Positions 18,364 through 28,323 of a stretch of 64,000 nucleotides of DNA are shown in pieces. Each line of letters begins with the position of its first letter. Position 1 is the stretch's first letter. Position numbers and translations under genes: made by a program. The notes below the pieces were generated by a model. The model did no database searches, was not told the DNA's origin, and was given only the letters and a program-made list of their open reading frames with translations. Origin of the DNA: Styela clava (lineage: Eukaryota > Chordata > Ascidiacea > Stolidobranchia > Styelidae); contig NC_135253.1 of the NCBI RefSeq assembly GCF_964204865.1, forward strand, positions 22,790,001-22,854,000, given 5' to 3'.

Positions 18364-18513
18364 TGCTGTGAGCAGAATTCGAACTTGGGTTATAACGGCC
18401 ATAACATGATGTACTAACCACTATACGATCAAAGCATTTTGACGCAGATGATGATTTCAACTCATCAAATTCTGGGTCATGGGCCCAGAACGTTTCCGCT
18501 TCGCCACTCTGCT
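18364..18513 (-). pseudogene. Relic iMet/His pair (23)
   Basis: His-like 18364-18435; iMet-like 18442-18513. The spacer to its right contains a partly duplicated segment (18190-18240), giving the ~605-bp unit. Confidence 0.75.
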
Positions 18514-18586
18514 ACTCGGAATACGGAGTTGTCCTTCAAAACGTGGAGTTTCAAAAAAAAAAACGCAATGAAAATTAAATTACCGA

Positions 18587-18658
18587 TGCTGTGACCAGGA
18601 TTCGAACCTGGGTTATCACGGCCACAACGTGAGGTACTAACCACTATACGATCACAGC
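18587..18658 (-). tRNA. tRNA-His (GUG), consensus (pair 42)
   Basis: Consensus at every base. Confidence 0.92.
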
Positions 18659-18662
18659 GTTT

Positions 18663-18734
18663 TAGCAGAGGATGGTTTCGATCCATCGACATCTGGGTAA
18701 CGAGGCCAGCACACTTCCGCTGCGCCACTCTGCT
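18663..18734 (-). tRNA. Initiator-like tRNA, anticodon CGU (pair 42)
   Basis: CGU class plus two further changes. Confidence 0.4.
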
Positions 18735-18888
18735 ACTTACACAATGCAAATTCCGCTTCTAATAATCAATCAAACTCTGGGTTATGAGCCCAACACGTTT
18801 CCGCTTCGCCACTCTGCTAATCGGAATACGGAGTTGTCCTTCAAAACGTGGAGTTTCAAAAAAAACGCAATGAAAATTAAATTACCGA

Positions 18889-18960
18889 TGCTGTGACGAG
18901 GATTTGAACCTGGGTTATCAAGGCCACAACGTGAGGTACTAACCACTATACGATCACAGC
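18889..18960 (-). tRNA. tRNA-His (GUG), variant (pair 43)
   Basis: Pair-33 changes plus one anticodon-stem change. Confidence 0.5.
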
Positions 18961-18964
18961 GTTT

Positions 18965-19036
18965 CAGCAGAGGATGGTTTCCATCCATCGACCTCTGGGT
19001 TATGAGACCAGCACGCTTCCGTTGCGCCACTCTGCT
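18965..19036 (-). tRNA. Initiator-like tRNA-Met (CAU), class C variant (pair 43)
   Basis: Class C plus one D-arm change. Confidence 0.5.
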
Positions 19037-19190
19037 ACTTACACAATGCAAATTCCGCTTCTAATTATCAATCAAACTCTGGGTTATCAGACCAGCAGGT
19101 TTCCGCTTTGCCACTCTGCTACTCGGAATACGGAGTTGTCCTTCAAAACGTGGAGTTTCAAAAAAACAGCATTTAAAAGGTAATTTCCGA

Positions 19191-19262
19191 TGCTGTGACC
19201 AGGATTCGAACCTGGGTTATCACGGCCACAACGTGAGGTACTAACCACTACACGATCACAGC
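19191..19262 (-). tRNA. tRNA-His (GUG) (pair 44)
   Basis: A12 to G only. Confidence 0.87.
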
Positions 19263-19266
19263 GGTT

Positions 19267-19338
19267 TAGCAGAGGATGGTTTCGATCCATCGACCTCTGG
19301 GTTATGAGCCCAGCAAGCTTCCGCTGCGCCACTCTGCT
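19267..19338 (-). tRNA. Initiator tRNA-Met (CAU) (pair 44)
   Basis: One D-stem change. Confidence 0.8.
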
Positions 19339-19506
19339 GCTTGCATAATGCAACTTCCTCTTCTAATAATGAATAAACAAGATTTTATTACAGAACTTCA
19401 GTTTTCAACCTTTGTTTTCATAGGTGTTTTGAAAATGACTTCAAAATTTAATTTCGTCTTTCAAAATTTAAACTAAAAAGTCGGATAATTCAAAGGAAAG
19501 CTCCGA

Positions 19507-19656
19507 TGCTGTGAGCAGAATTCGAACTTGGGTTATAACGGCCATAACATGATGTACTAACCACTATACGATCAAAGCATTTTGACGCAGATGATGATTT
19601 CAATTCATCAAATTCTGGGTCATGGGCCCAGAACGTTTCCGCTTCGCCACTCTGCT
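19507..19656 (-). pseudogene. Relic iMet/His pair (24)
   Basis: His-like 19507-19578; iMet-like 19585-19656. Confidence 0.75.
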
Positions 19657-19727
19657 ACTCGGAATACGGAGTTGTCCTTCAAAACGTGGAGTTTAAAAAA
19701 AAAACGCAATGAAAATTAAATTACCGA

Positions 19728-19799
19728 TGCTGTGACCAGGATTCGAACCTGGGTTATCACGGCCACAACGTGAGGTACTAACCACTATACGATCACCGC
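19728..19799 (-). tRNA. tRNA-His (GUG) (pair 45)
   Basis: U3 to G, an acceptor mismatch. Confidence 0.75.
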
Positions 19800-19803
19800 G
19801 TTT

Positions 19804-19875
19804 TAGCAGAGGATGGTTTCGATCCATCGACATCTGGGTAACGAGACCAGCACGCTTCCGCTGCGCCACTCTGCT
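19804..19875 (-). tRNA. Initiator-like tRNA, anticodon CGU (pair 45)
   Basis: CGU class, no further changes seen. Confidence 0.45.
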
Positions 19876-20028
19876 ACTTACACAATGCAAATTCCGCTTC
19901 TAATAATCAATCAAACTCTGGGTTATGAGCCCAACACGTTTCCGCTTCGCCACTCTGCTAATCGGAATACGGAGTTGTCCTTCAAAACGTGGAGTTTCAC
20001 AGAAACGCAATGAAAATTAAATTACCGA

Positions 20029-20100
20029 TGCTGTGACGAGGATTTGAACCTGGGTTATCACGGCCACAACGTGAGGTACTAACCACTATACGATCACAGC
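20029..20100 (-). tRNA. tRNA-His (GUG), variant (pair 46)
   Basis: Pair-33 changes. The downstream T run is interrupted here (CAGAAA on the plus strand), so only the T4 remains. Confidence 0.55.
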
Positions 20101-20104
20101 GTTT

Positions 20105-20176
20105 CAGCAGAGGATGGTTTCCATCCATCGACCTCTGGGTTATGAGACCAGCACGCTTCCGTTGCGCCACTCTGCT
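20105..20176 (-). tRNA. Initiator-like tRNA-Met (CAU), class C variant (pair 46)
   Basis: Class C plus one D-arm change. Confidence 0.5.
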
Positions 20177-20330
20177 ACTTACACAATGCAAATTCCGCTT
20201 CTAATTATCAATCAAACTCTGGGTTATCAGACCAGCACGTTTCCGATTCGCCACTCTGCTACTCGGAATACGGAGTTGTCTTTCAAAACGTGGAGTTTCA
20301 AAAAAACAGCATTTAAAAGGTAATTTCCGA

Positions 20331-20402
20331 TGCTGTGACCAGGATTCGAACCTGGGTTATCACGGCCACAACGTGAGGTACTAACCACTACACGATCACA
20401 GC
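20331..20402 (-). tRNA. tRNA-His (GUG) (pair 47)
   Basis: A12 to G only. Confidence 0.87.
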
Positions 20403-20406
20403 GTTT

Positions 20407-20478
20407 TAGCAGAGGATGGTTTCGATCCATCGACCTCTGGGTTATGAGCCCAGCACGCTTCCGCTGCGCCACTCTGCT
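20407..20478 (-). tRNA. Initiator tRNA-Met (CAU), consensus (pair 47)
   Basis: Consensus at every base. Confidence 0.93.
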
Positions 20479-20646
20479 GCTTGCATAATGCAACTTCCTC
20501 TTCTAATAATGAATAAACAAGATTTTATTACAGAACTTCAGTTTTCAACCTTTGTTTTTATAGGTGTTTTGAAAATGACTTCAAAATTTAATTTCGTCTT
20601 TCAAAGTTTAAACTAAAAAGTCGGATAATTCAAAGGAAAGCTCCGA

Positions 20647-20796
20647 TGCTGTGAGCAGAATTCGAATTTGGGATTTAACGGCCATAACATGAGGTACTAA
20701 CCACTATACGATCAAAGCATCTTGACGCAGACGATGATTTCAATTCATCAAACTCTGGGTCATGGGTCCAGAACGTTTCCGCTTCGTCACTCTGCT
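20647..20796 (-). pseudogene. Relic iMet/His pair (25)
   Basis: His-like 20647-20718; iMet-like 20725-20796. Confidence 0.75.
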
Positions 20797-20867
20797 ACTC
20801 GGAAGACGGATCTGTCCTTCAAAACGTGGAGTTTCAAAAAAAACAGCAATGAAAATTAAATTACCGA

Positions 20868-20939
20868 TGCTGTGACCAGGATTCGAACCTAGGTTATCAC
20901 GGCCACAACGTGAGGTACTAACCACTATACGATCACAGC
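20868..20939 (-). tRNA. tRNA-His (GUG) (pair 48)
   Basis: U50:G64 wobble only. Confidence 0.87.
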
Positions 20940-20943
20940 GTCT

Positions 20944-21015
20944 TAGCAGAGGATGGTTTCGATCCATCGACCTCTGGGTTATGAGCCCAGCACGCTTCCG
21001 CTGCGCCACTCTGCT
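20944..21015 (-). tRNA. Initiator tRNA-Met (CAU), consensus (pair 48)
   Basis: Consensus at every base. Confidence 0.93.
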
Positions 21016-21183
21016 GCTTGCATAATGCAACTTCCTCTTGTAATAATAAATAAACATTATTTTATTACAGAACTTAAGTTTTTCATCTTTGTTTTCATAG
21101 GTGTTTTGAAAATGACTTCGAAATTTAAATTCGTCCTTCAAAGTTTAAACTAAAAAGTCGGGTAATTCAGAGGAAAGCTCCGA

Positions 21184-21333
21184 TGCTGTGAGCAGAATTC
21201 GAACTTGGGTTATAACGGCCATAACATGATGTACTAACCACTATACGATCAAAGCATTTTGACGCAGATGATGATTTCAATTCATCAAATTCTGGGTCAT
21301 GGGCCCAGAACGTTTCCGCTTCGCCACTCTGCT
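21184..21333 (-). pseudogene. Relic iMet/His pair (26)
   Basis: His-like 21184-21255; iMet-like 21262-21333. Confidence 0.75.
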
Positions 21334-21404
21334 ACTCGGAATACGGAGTTGTCCTTCAAAACGTGGAGTCTAAAAAAAAAACGCAATGAAAATTAAATTA
21401 CCGA

Positions 21405-21476
21405 TGCTGTGACCAGGATTCGAACCTGGGTTATCACGGCCACAACGTGAGGAACTAACCACTATACGATCACAGC
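21405..21476 (-). tRNA. tRNA-His (GUG) (pair 49)
   Basis: A24 to U only. Confidence 0.75.
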
Positions 21477-21480
21477 GTTT

Positions 21481-21552
21481 TAGCAGAGGATGGTTTCGAT
21501 CCATCGACATCTGGGTAACGAGACCAGCATGCTTCCGCTGCGCCACTCTGCT
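21481..21552 (-). tRNA. Initiator-like tRNA, anticodon CGU (pair 49)
   Basis: CGU class plus the D-arm change of pair 38. Confidence 0.45.
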
Positions 21553-21706
21553 ACTTACACAACGCAAATTCCGCTTCTAATAATCAATCAGACTCTGGGT
21601 TATGAGCCCAGCACGTTTCCGCTTCGCCACTCTGCTAATCGGAATACGAAGTTGTCCTTCAAAACGTGGAGTTTCAAAAAAAACGCAATGAAAATTAAAT
21701 TACCGA

Positions 21707-21778
21707 TGCTGTGACCAGGATTCGAACCTGGGTTATCACGGCCACAACGTGAGGTACTAACCACTATACGATCACAGC
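21707..21778 (-). tRNA. tRNA-His (GUG), consensus (pair 50)
   Basis: Consensus at every base. Confidence 0.92.
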
Positions 21779-21782
21779 GTTT

Positions 21783-21854
21783 TAGCAGAGGATGGTTTAG
21801 ATCCATCGCCCTCTGGGTTATGAGACCAGCACGCTTCCGCTGCGCCACTCTGCT
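21783..21854 (-). tRNA. Initiator-like tRNA-Met (CAU), class B variant (pair 50)
   Basis: Class B changes only. Confidence 0.5.
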
Positions 21855-22008
21855 ACTTACACAACGCAAAATCCGCTTCTAATTATCAATCAAACTCTGG
21901 GTTATCAGACCAGCACGTTTCCGATTCGCCACTCTGCTACTCGGAATACGGAGTTGTCCTTCAAAACGTGGAGTTTCAAAAAAACAGCATTTAAAAGGTA
22001 ATTTCCGA

Positions 22009-22080
22009 TGCTGTGACCAGAATTCGAACCTGGGTTATCACGGCCACAACGTGAGGTACTAACCACTATACGATCACAGC
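22009..22080 (-). tRNA. tRNA-His (GUG) (pair 51)
   Basis: G53:U61 wobble only. Confidence 0.8.
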
Positions 22081-22084
22081 GTTT

Positions 22085-22156
22085 TAGCAGAGGATGGTTT
22101 CGATCCATCAACCTCTGGGTTATGAGCCCAGCACGCTTCCGCTGCGCCACTCTGCT
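22085..22156 (-). tRNA. Initiator tRNA-Met (CAU) (pair 51)
   Basis: Same single variable-loop change as pair 40. Confidence 0.88.
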
Positions 22157-22324
22157 ACTCACACAATGCAAATTCCGCTTCTAATAATGAATAAACAAGA
22201 TTTTATTACAGAACTTCAGTTTTCAACCTTTGTTTTCATAGGTGTTTTGAAAATGACCTCAAAATTTAATTTCGTCTTTCAAAGTTTAAACTAAAAAGTC
22301 GGGTAATTCAAAGGAAAGCTCCGA

Positions 22325-22474
22325 TGCTGTGAGCAGAATTCGAACTTGGGATTTAACGGCCATAACATGAAGTACTAACCACTATACGATCAAAGCATCT
22401 TGACGCAGACGATGATTTCAATTCATCAAACTCTGGGTCATGGGCCCAGAACGTTTCCGCTTCGTCACTCTGCT
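22325..22474 (-). pseudogene. Relic iMet/His pair (27)
   Basis: His-like 22325-22396; iMet-like 22403-22474. Confidence 0.75.
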
Positions 22475-22544
22475 ACTCGGAAGACGGATCTGTCCTTCAA
22501 AACGTGGAGTTTCAAAAAAACAGCAATGAAAATTAAATTACCGA

Positions 22545-22616
22545 TGCTGCGACCAGGATTCGAATCTGGGTTATCACGGCCACAACGTGAGGTACTAACC
22601 ACTATACGATCACAGC
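22545..22616 (-). tRNA. tRNA-His (GUG), variant (pair 52)
   Basis: Same two changes as pair 41. Confidence 0.65.
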
Positions 22617-22620
22617 GTCT

Positions 22621-22692
22621 TAGCAGAGGATGGTTTCGATCCATCGATCTCTGGGTTATGAGACCAGCACGCTTCCGCTGCACCACTCTGCT
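22621..22692 (-). tRNA. Initiator-like tRNA-Met (CAU), variant (pair 52)
   Basis: Pair-41 changes plus one D-stem change. Confidence 0.5.
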
Positions 22693-22928
22693 GCTTGCAT
22701 AATGCAACTTCCTCTTCTAATAATAAACAAACCAGATTTTATTACAGAACTTCAGTTTTTCTGGTCACAATGCAAATTCCGCTTCTAATAATGAATAAAC
22801 GTGATTTTATTATAGAACTTAAGTTTTCAACCTTTGTTTTCATAGGTGTTTTGAAAATGACTTCGAAATTTAAATTCGTCCTTCAAAGTTTAAACTAAAA
22901 AGGTTGGTAATTCAGCGGAAAGCTCCGA

Positions 22929-23078
22929 TGCTGTGAGCAGAATTCGAACTTGGGTTATAACGGCCATAACATGATGTACTAACCACTATACGATCAAAGC
23001 ATTTTGACGCAGATGATGATTTCAACTCATCAAATTCTGGGTCATGGGCCCAGAACGTTTCCGCTTCGCCACTCTGCT
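22929..23078 (-). pseudogene. Relic iMet/His pair (28)
   Basis: His-like 22929-23000; iMet-like 23007-23078. Confidence 0.75.
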
Positions 23079-23148
23079 ACTCGGAATACGGAGTTGTCCT
23101 TCAAAACGTGGAGTTTCAAAAAAACAGCATTTAAAAGGTAATTTCCGA

Positions 23149-23220
23149 TGCTGTGACCAGGATTCGAACCTGGGTTATCACGGCCACAACGTGAGGTACT
23201 AACCACTACACGATCACAGC
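23149..23220 (-). tRNA. tRNA-His (GUG) (pair 53)
   Basis: A12 to G only. Confidence 0.87.
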
Positions 23221-23224
23221 GGTT

Positions 23225-23296
23225 TAGCAGAGGATGGTTTCGATCCATCGACCTCTGGGTTATGAGCCCAGCAAGCTTCCGCTGCGCCACTCTGCT
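23225..23296 (-). tRNA. Initiator tRNA-Met (CAU) (pair 53)
   Basis: Same D-stem change as pair 44. Confidence 0.8.
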
Positions 23297-23464
23297 GCTT
23301 GCATAATGCAACTTCCTCTTCTAATAATGAATAAACAAGATTTTATTACAGAACTTCAGTTTTCAACCTTTGTTTTCATAGGTGTTTTGAAAATGACTTC
23401 AAAATTTAATTTCGTCTTTCAAAATTTAAACTAAAAAGTCGGATAATTCAAAGGAAAGCTCCGA

Positions 23465-23614
23465 TGCTGTGAGCAGAATTCGAACTTGGGTTATAACGGC
23501 CATAACATGATGTACTAACCACTATACGATCAAAGCATTTTGACGCAGATGATGATTTCAATTCATCAAATTCTGGGTCATGGGCCCAGAACGTTTCCGC
23601 TTCGCCACTCTGCT
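23465..23614 (-). pseudogene. Relic iMet/His pair (29)
   Basis: His-like 23465-23536; iMet-like 23543-23614. Confidence 0.75.
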
Positions 23615-23684
23615 ACTCGGAATACGGAGTTGTCCTTCAAAACGTGGAGTTTAAAAAAAAACGCAATGAAAATTAAATTACCGA

Positions 23685-23756
23685 TGCTGTGACCAGGATT
23701 CGAACCTGGGTTATCACGGCCACAACGTGAGGTACTAACCACTATACGATCACCGC
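23685..23756 (-). tRNA. tRNA-His (GUG) (pair 54)
   Basis: U3 to G, as in pair 45. Confidence 0.75.
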
Positions 23757-23760
23757 GTTT

Positions 23761-23832
23761 TAGCAGAGGATGGTTTCGATCCATCGACATCTGGGTAACG
23801 AGACCAGCACGCTTCCGCTGCGCCACTCTGCT
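23761..23832 (-). tRNA. Initiator-like tRNA, anticodon CGU (pair 54)
   Basis: CGU class, no further changes seen. Confidence 0.45.
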
Positions 23833-23985
23833 ACTTACACAATGCAAATTCCGCTTCTAATAATCAATCAAACTCTGGGTTATGAGCCCAACACGTTTCC
23901 GCTTCGCCACTCTGCTAATCGGAATACGGAGTTGTCCTTCAAAACGTGGAGTTTCACAGAAACGCAATGAAAATTAAATTACCGA

Positions 23986-24057
23986 TGCTGTGACGAGGAT
24001 TTGAACCTGGGTTATCACGGCCACAACGTGAGGTACTAACCACTATACGATCACAGC
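23986..24057 (-). tRNA. tRNA-His (GUG), variant (pair 55)
   Basis: Pair-33 changes; interrupted downstream T run as in pair 46. Confidence 0.55.
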
Positions 24058-24061
24058 GTTT

Positions 24062-24133
24062 CAGCAGAGGATGGTTTCCATCCATCGACCTCTGGGTTAT
24101 GAGACCAGCACGCTTCCGTTGCGCCACTCTGCT
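24062..24133 (-). tRNA. Initiator-like tRNA-Met (CAU), class C variant (pair 55)
   Basis: Class C plus one D-arm change. Confidence 0.5.
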
Positions 24134-24287
24134 ACTTACACAATGCAAATTCCGCTTCTAATTATCAATCAAACTCTGGGTTATCAGACCAGCAGGTTTC
24201 CGCTTCGCCAATCTGCTACTCGGAATACGGAGTTGTCCTTCAAAACGTGGAGTTTCAAAAAAACAGCATTTAAAAGGTAATTTCCGA

Positions 24288-24359
24288 TGCTGTGACCAGG
24301 ATTCGAACCTGGGTTATCACGGCCACAACGTGAGGTACTAACCACTACACGATCACAGC
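24288..24359 (-). tRNA. tRNA-His (GUG) (pair 56)
   Basis: A12 to G only. Confidence 0.87.
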
Positions 24360-24363
24360 GGTT

Positions 24364-24435
24364 TAGCAGAGGATGGTTTCGATCCATCGACCTCTGGGTT
24401 ATGAGCCCAGCACGCTTCTGCTGCGCCACTCTGCT
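24364..24435 (-). tRNA. Initiator tRNA-Met (CAU) (pair 56)
   Basis: One D-loop change (a conserved G to A). Confidence 0.8.
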
Positions 24436-24603
24436 GCTTGCAAAATGCAACTTCCTCTTCTAATAATGAATAAACAAGATTTTATTACAGAACTTCAGTT
24501 TTCAACCTTTGTTTTCATAGGTGTTTTGAAAATGACTTCAAAATTTAATTTCGTCTTTCAAAATTTAAACTAAAAAGTCGGATAATTCAAAGGAAAGCTC
24601 CGA

Positions 24604-24753
24604 TGCTGTGAGCAGAATTCGAACTTGGGTTATAACGGCCATAACATGATGTACTAACCACTATACGATCAAAGCATTTTGACGCAGATGATGATTTCAA
24701 TTCATCAAATTCTGGGTCATGGGCCCAGAACGTTTCCGCTTCGCCACTCTGCT
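24604..24753 (-). pseudogene. Relic iMet/His pair (30)
   Basis: His-like 24604-24675; iMet-like 24682-24753. Confidence 0.75.
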
Positions 24754-24824
24754 ACTCGGAATACGGAGTTGTCCTTCAAAACGTGGAGTTTAAAAAAAAA
24801 ACGCAATGAAAATTAAATTACCGA

Positions 24825-24896
24825 TGCTGTGACCAGGATTCGAACCTGGGTTATCACGGCCACAACGTGAGGAACTAACCACTATACGATCACAGC
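24825..24896 (-). tRNA. tRNA-His (GUG) (pair 57)
   Basis: A24 to U only. Confidence 0.75.
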
Positions 24897-24900
24897 GTTT

Positions 24901-24972
24901 TAGCAGAGGATGGTTTCGATCCATCGACATCTGGGTAACGAGACCAGCACGCTTCCGCTGCGCCACTCTGCT
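24901..24972 (-). tRNA. Initiator-like tRNA, anticodon CGU (pair 57)
   Basis: CGU class, no further changes seen. Confidence 0.45.
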
Positions 24973-25126
24973 ACTTACACAACGCAAATTCCTCTTCTAA
25001 TAATCAATCAAACTCTGGGTTATGAGCCCAGCACGTTTCCGCTTCGCCACTCTGCTAATCGGAATACGGAGTTGTCCTTCAAAACGTGGAGTTTCAAAAA
25101 AAACGCAATGAAAATTAAATTACCGA

Positions 25127-25198
25127 TGCTGTGACCAGGATTCGAACCTGGGTTATCACGGCCACAACGTGAGGTACTAACCACTATATGATCACAGC
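25127..25198 (-). tRNA. tRNA-His (GUG) (pair 58)
   Basis: G10 to A breaks one D-stem pair. Confidence 0.78.
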
Positions 25199-25202
25199 GT
25201 TT

Positions 25203-25274
25203 TAGCAGAGGATGGTTTAGATCCATCGCCCTTTGGGTTATGAGACCAGCACGCTTCCGCTGCGCCACTCTACT
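25203..25274 (-). tRNA. Initiator-like tRNA-Met (CAU), class B variant (pair 58)
   Basis: Class B plus two further changes. Confidence 0.4.
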
Positions 25275-25428
25275 ACTTACACAACGCAAATTCCGCTTCT
25301 AATTATCAATCAAACTCTGGGTTATCAGACCAGCACGTTTCCGATTCGCCACTCTGCTACTCGGAATACGGAGTTGTCCTTCAAAACGTGGAGTTTCAAA
25401 AAAACAGCATTTAAAAGGTAATTTCCGA

Positions 25429-25500
25429 TGCTGTGACCAGGATTCGAACCTGGGTTATCACGGCCACAACGTGAGGTACTAACCACTACACGATCACAGC
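25429..25500 (-). tRNA. tRNA-His (GUG) (pair 59)
   Basis: A12 to G only. Confidence 0.87.
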
Positions 25501-25504
25501 GTTT

Positions 25505-25576
25505 TAGCAGAGGATGGTTTCGATCCATCGACCTCTGGGTTATGAGCCCAGCACGCTTCCGCTGCGCCACTCTGCT
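25505..25576 (-). tRNA. Initiator tRNA-Met (CAU), consensus (pair 59)
   Basis: Consensus at every base. Confidence 0.93.
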
Positions 25577-25744
25577 GCTTGCATAATGCAACTTCCTCTT
25601 CTAATAATGAATAAACAAGATTTTATTACAGAACTTCAGTTTTCAACCTTTGTTTTTATAGGTGTTTTGAAAATGACTTCAAAATTTAATTTCGTCTTTC
25701 AAAGTTTAAACTAAAAAGTCGGATAATTCAAAGGAAAGCTCCGA

Positions 25745-25894
25745 TGCTGTGAGCAGAATTCGAATTTGGGATTTAACGGCCATAACATGAGGTACTAACC
25801 ACTATACGATCAAAGCATCTTGACGCAGACGATGATTTCAATTCATCAAACTCTGGGTCATGGGTCCAGAACGTTTCCGCTTCGTCACTCTGCT
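25745..25894 (-). pseudogene. Relic iMet/His pair (31)
   Basis: His-like 25745-25816; iMet-like 25823-25894. Confidence 0.75.
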
Positions 25895-25965
25895 ACTCGG
25901 AAGACGGATCTGTCCTTCAAAACGTGGAGTTTCAAAAAAAACAGCAATGAAAATTAAATTACCGA

Positions 25966-26037
25966 TGCTGTGACCAGGATTCGAACCTAGGTTATCACGG
26001 CCACAACGTGAGGTACTAACCACTATACGATCACAGC
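25966..26037 (-). tRNA. tRNA-His (GUG) (pair 60)
   Basis: U50:G64 wobble only. Confidence 0.87.
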
Positions 26038-26041
26038 GTCT

Positions 26042-26113
26042 TAGCAGAGGATGGTTTCGATCCATCGACCTCTGGGTTATGAGCCCAGCACGCTTCCGCT
26101 GCGCCACTCTGCT
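26042..26113 (-). tRNA. Initiator tRNA-Met (CAU), consensus (pair 60)
   Basis: Consensus at every base. Confidence 0.93.
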
Positions 26114-26281
26114 GCTTGCATAATGCAACTTCCTCTTGTAATAATAAATAAACATTATTTTATTACAGAACTTAAGTTTTTCATCTTTGTTTTCATAGGT
26201 GTTTTGAAAATGACTTCGAAATTTAAATTCGTCCTTCAAAGTTTAAACTAAAAAGTCGGGTAATTCAGAGGAAAGCTCCGA

Positions 26282-26431
26282 TGCTGTGAGCAGAATTCGA
26301 ACTTGGGTTATAACGGCCATAACATGATGTACTAACCACTATACGATCAAAGCATTTTGACGCAGATGATGATTTCAATTCATCAAATTCTGGGTCATGG
26401 GCCCAGAACGTTTCCGCTTCGCCACTCTGCT
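26282..26431 (-). pseudogene. Relic iMet/His pair (32)
   Basis: His-like 26282-26353; iMet-like 26360-26431. Confidence 0.75.
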
Positions 26432-26502
26432 ACTCGGAATACGGAGTTGTCCTTCAAAACGTGGAGTCTAAAAAAAAAACGCAATGAAAATTAAATTACC
26501 GA

Positions 26503-26574
26503 TGCTGTGACCAGGATTCGAACCTGGGTTATCACGGCCACAACGTGAGGAACTAACCACTATACGATCACAGC
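26503..26574 (-). tRNA. tRNA-His (GUG) (pair 61)
   Basis: A24 to U only. Confidence 0.75.
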
Positions 26575-26578
26575 GTTT

Positions 26579-26650
26579 TAGCAGAGGATGGTTTCGATCC
26601 ATCGACATCTGGGTAACGAGACCAGCATGCTTCCGCTGCGCCACTCTGCT
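26579..26650 (-). tRNA. Initiator-like tRNA, anticodon CGU (pair 61)
   Basis: CGU class plus the D-arm change of pairs 38 and 49. Confidence 0.45.
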
Positions 26651-26804
26651 ACTTACACAACGCAAATTCCGCTTCTAATAATCAATCAGACTCTGGGTTA
26701 TGAGCCCAGCACGTTTCCGCTTCGCCACTCTGCTAATCGGAATACGAAGTTGTCCTTCAAAACGTGGAGTTTCAAAAAAAACGCAATGAAAATTAAATTA
26801 CCGA

Positions 26805-26876
26805 TGCTGTGACCAGGATTCGAACCTGGGTTATCACGGCCACAACGTGAGGTACTAACCACTATACGATCACAGC
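26805..26876 (-). tRNA. tRNA-His (GUG), consensus (pair 62)
   Basis: Consensus at every base. Confidence 0.92.
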
Positions 26877-26880
26877 GTTT

Positions 26881-26952
26881 TAGCAGAGGATGGTTTAGAT
26901 CCATCGCCCTCTGGGTTATGAGACCAGCACGCTTCCGCTGCGCCACTCTGCT
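26881..26952 (-). tRNA. Initiator-like tRNA-Met (CAU), class B variant (pair 62)
   Basis: Class B changes only. Confidence 0.5.
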
Positions 26953-27106
26953 ACTTACACAACGCAAAATCCGCTTCTAATTATCAATCAAACTCTGGGT
27001 TATCAGACCAGCACGTTTCCGATTCGCCACTCTGCTACTCGGAATACGGAGTTGTCCTTCAAAACGTGGAGTTTCAAAAAAACAGCATTTAAAAGGTAAT
27101 TTCCGA

Positions 27107-27178
27107 TGCTGTGACCAGAATTCGAACCTGGGTTATCACGGCCACAACGTGAGGTACTAACCACTATACGATCACAGC
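27107..27178 (-). tRNA. tRNA-His (GUG) (pair 63)
   Basis: G53:U61 wobble only. Confidence 0.8.
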
Positions 27179-27182
27179 GTTT

Positions 27183-27254
27183 TAGCAGAGGATGGTTTCG
27201 ATCCATCAACCTCTGGGTTATGAGCCCAGCACGCTTCCGCTGCGCCACTCTGCT
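27183..27254 (-). tRNA. Initiator tRNA-Met (CAU) (pair 63)
   Basis: Single variable-loop change of pairs 40 and 51. Confidence 0.88.
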
Positions 27255-27422
27255 ACTCACACAATGCAAATTCCGCTTCTAATAATGAATAAACAAGATT
27301 TTATTACAGAACTTCAGTTTTCAACCTTTGTTTTCATAGGTGTTTTGAAAATGACCTCAAAATTTAATTTCGTCTTTCAAAGTTTAAACTAAAAAGTCGG
27401 GTAATTCAAAGGAAAGCTCCGA

Positions 27423-27572
27423 TGCTGTGAGCAGAATTCGAACTTGGGATTTAACGGCCATAACATGAAGTACTAACCACTATACGATCAAAGCATCTTG
27501 ACGCAGACGATGATTTCAATTCATCAAACTCTGGGTCATGGGCCCAGAACGTTTCCGCTTCGTCACTCTGCT
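27423..27572 (-). pseudogene. Relic iMet/His pair (33)
   Basis: His-like 27423-27494; iMet-like 27501-27572. Confidence 0.75.
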
Positions 27573-27642
27573 ACTCGGAAGACGGATCTGTCCTTCAAAA
27601 CGTGGAGTTTCAAAAAAACAGCAATGAAAATTAAATTACCGA

Positions 27643-27714
27643 TGCTGCGACCAGGATTCGAATCTGGGTTATCACGGCCACAACGTGAGGTACTAACCAC
27701 TATACGATCACAGC
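27643..27714 (-). tRNA. tRNA-His (GUG), variant (pair 64)
   Basis: Same two changes as pairs 41 and 52. Confidence 0.65.
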
Positions 27715-27718
27715 GTCT

Positions 27719-27790
27719 TAGCAGAGGATGGTTTCGATCCATCGATCTCTGGGTTATGAGACCAGCACGCTTCCGCTGCACCACTCTGCT
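27719..27790 (-). tRNA. Initiator-like tRNA-Met (CAU), variant (pair 64)
   Basis: Same changes as pair 52. Confidence 0.5.
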
Positions 27791-28026
27791 GCTTGCATAA
27801 TGCAACTTCCTCTTCTAATAATAAACAAACCAGATTTTATTACAGAACTTCAGTTTTTCTGGTCACAATGCAAATTCCGCTTCTAATAATGAATAAACGT
27901 GATTTTATTATAGAACTTAAGTTTTCAACCTTTGTTTTCATAGGTGTTTTGAAAATGACTTCGAAATTTAAATTCGTCCTTCAAAGTTTAAACTAAAAAG
28001 GTTGGTAATTCAGCGGAAAGCTCCGA

Positions 28027-28176
28027 TGCTGTGAGCAGAATTCGAACTTGGGTTATAACGGCCATAACATGATGTACTAACCACTATACGATCAAAGCAT
28101 TTGGACGCAGATGATGATTTCAATTCATCAAATTCTGGGTCATGGGCCCAGAACGTTTCCGCTTCGCCACTCTGCT
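28027..28176 (-). pseudogene. Relic iMet/His pair (34)
   Basis: His-like 28027-28098; iMet-like 28105-28176. Confidence 0.75.
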
Positions 28177-28247
28177 ACTCGGAATACGGAGTTGTCCTTC
28201 AAAACGTGGAGTTTAAAAAAAAAACGCAATGAAAATTAAATTACCGA

Positions 28248-28319
28248 TGCTGTGACCAGGATTCGAACCTGGGTTACCACGGCCACAACGTGAGGTACTA
28301 ACCACTATACGATCACAGC
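28248..28319 (-). tRNA. tRNA-His (GUG) (pair 65)
   Basis: One change: U27:G43 wobble. Confidence 0.87.
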
Positions 28320-28323
28320 GTTT

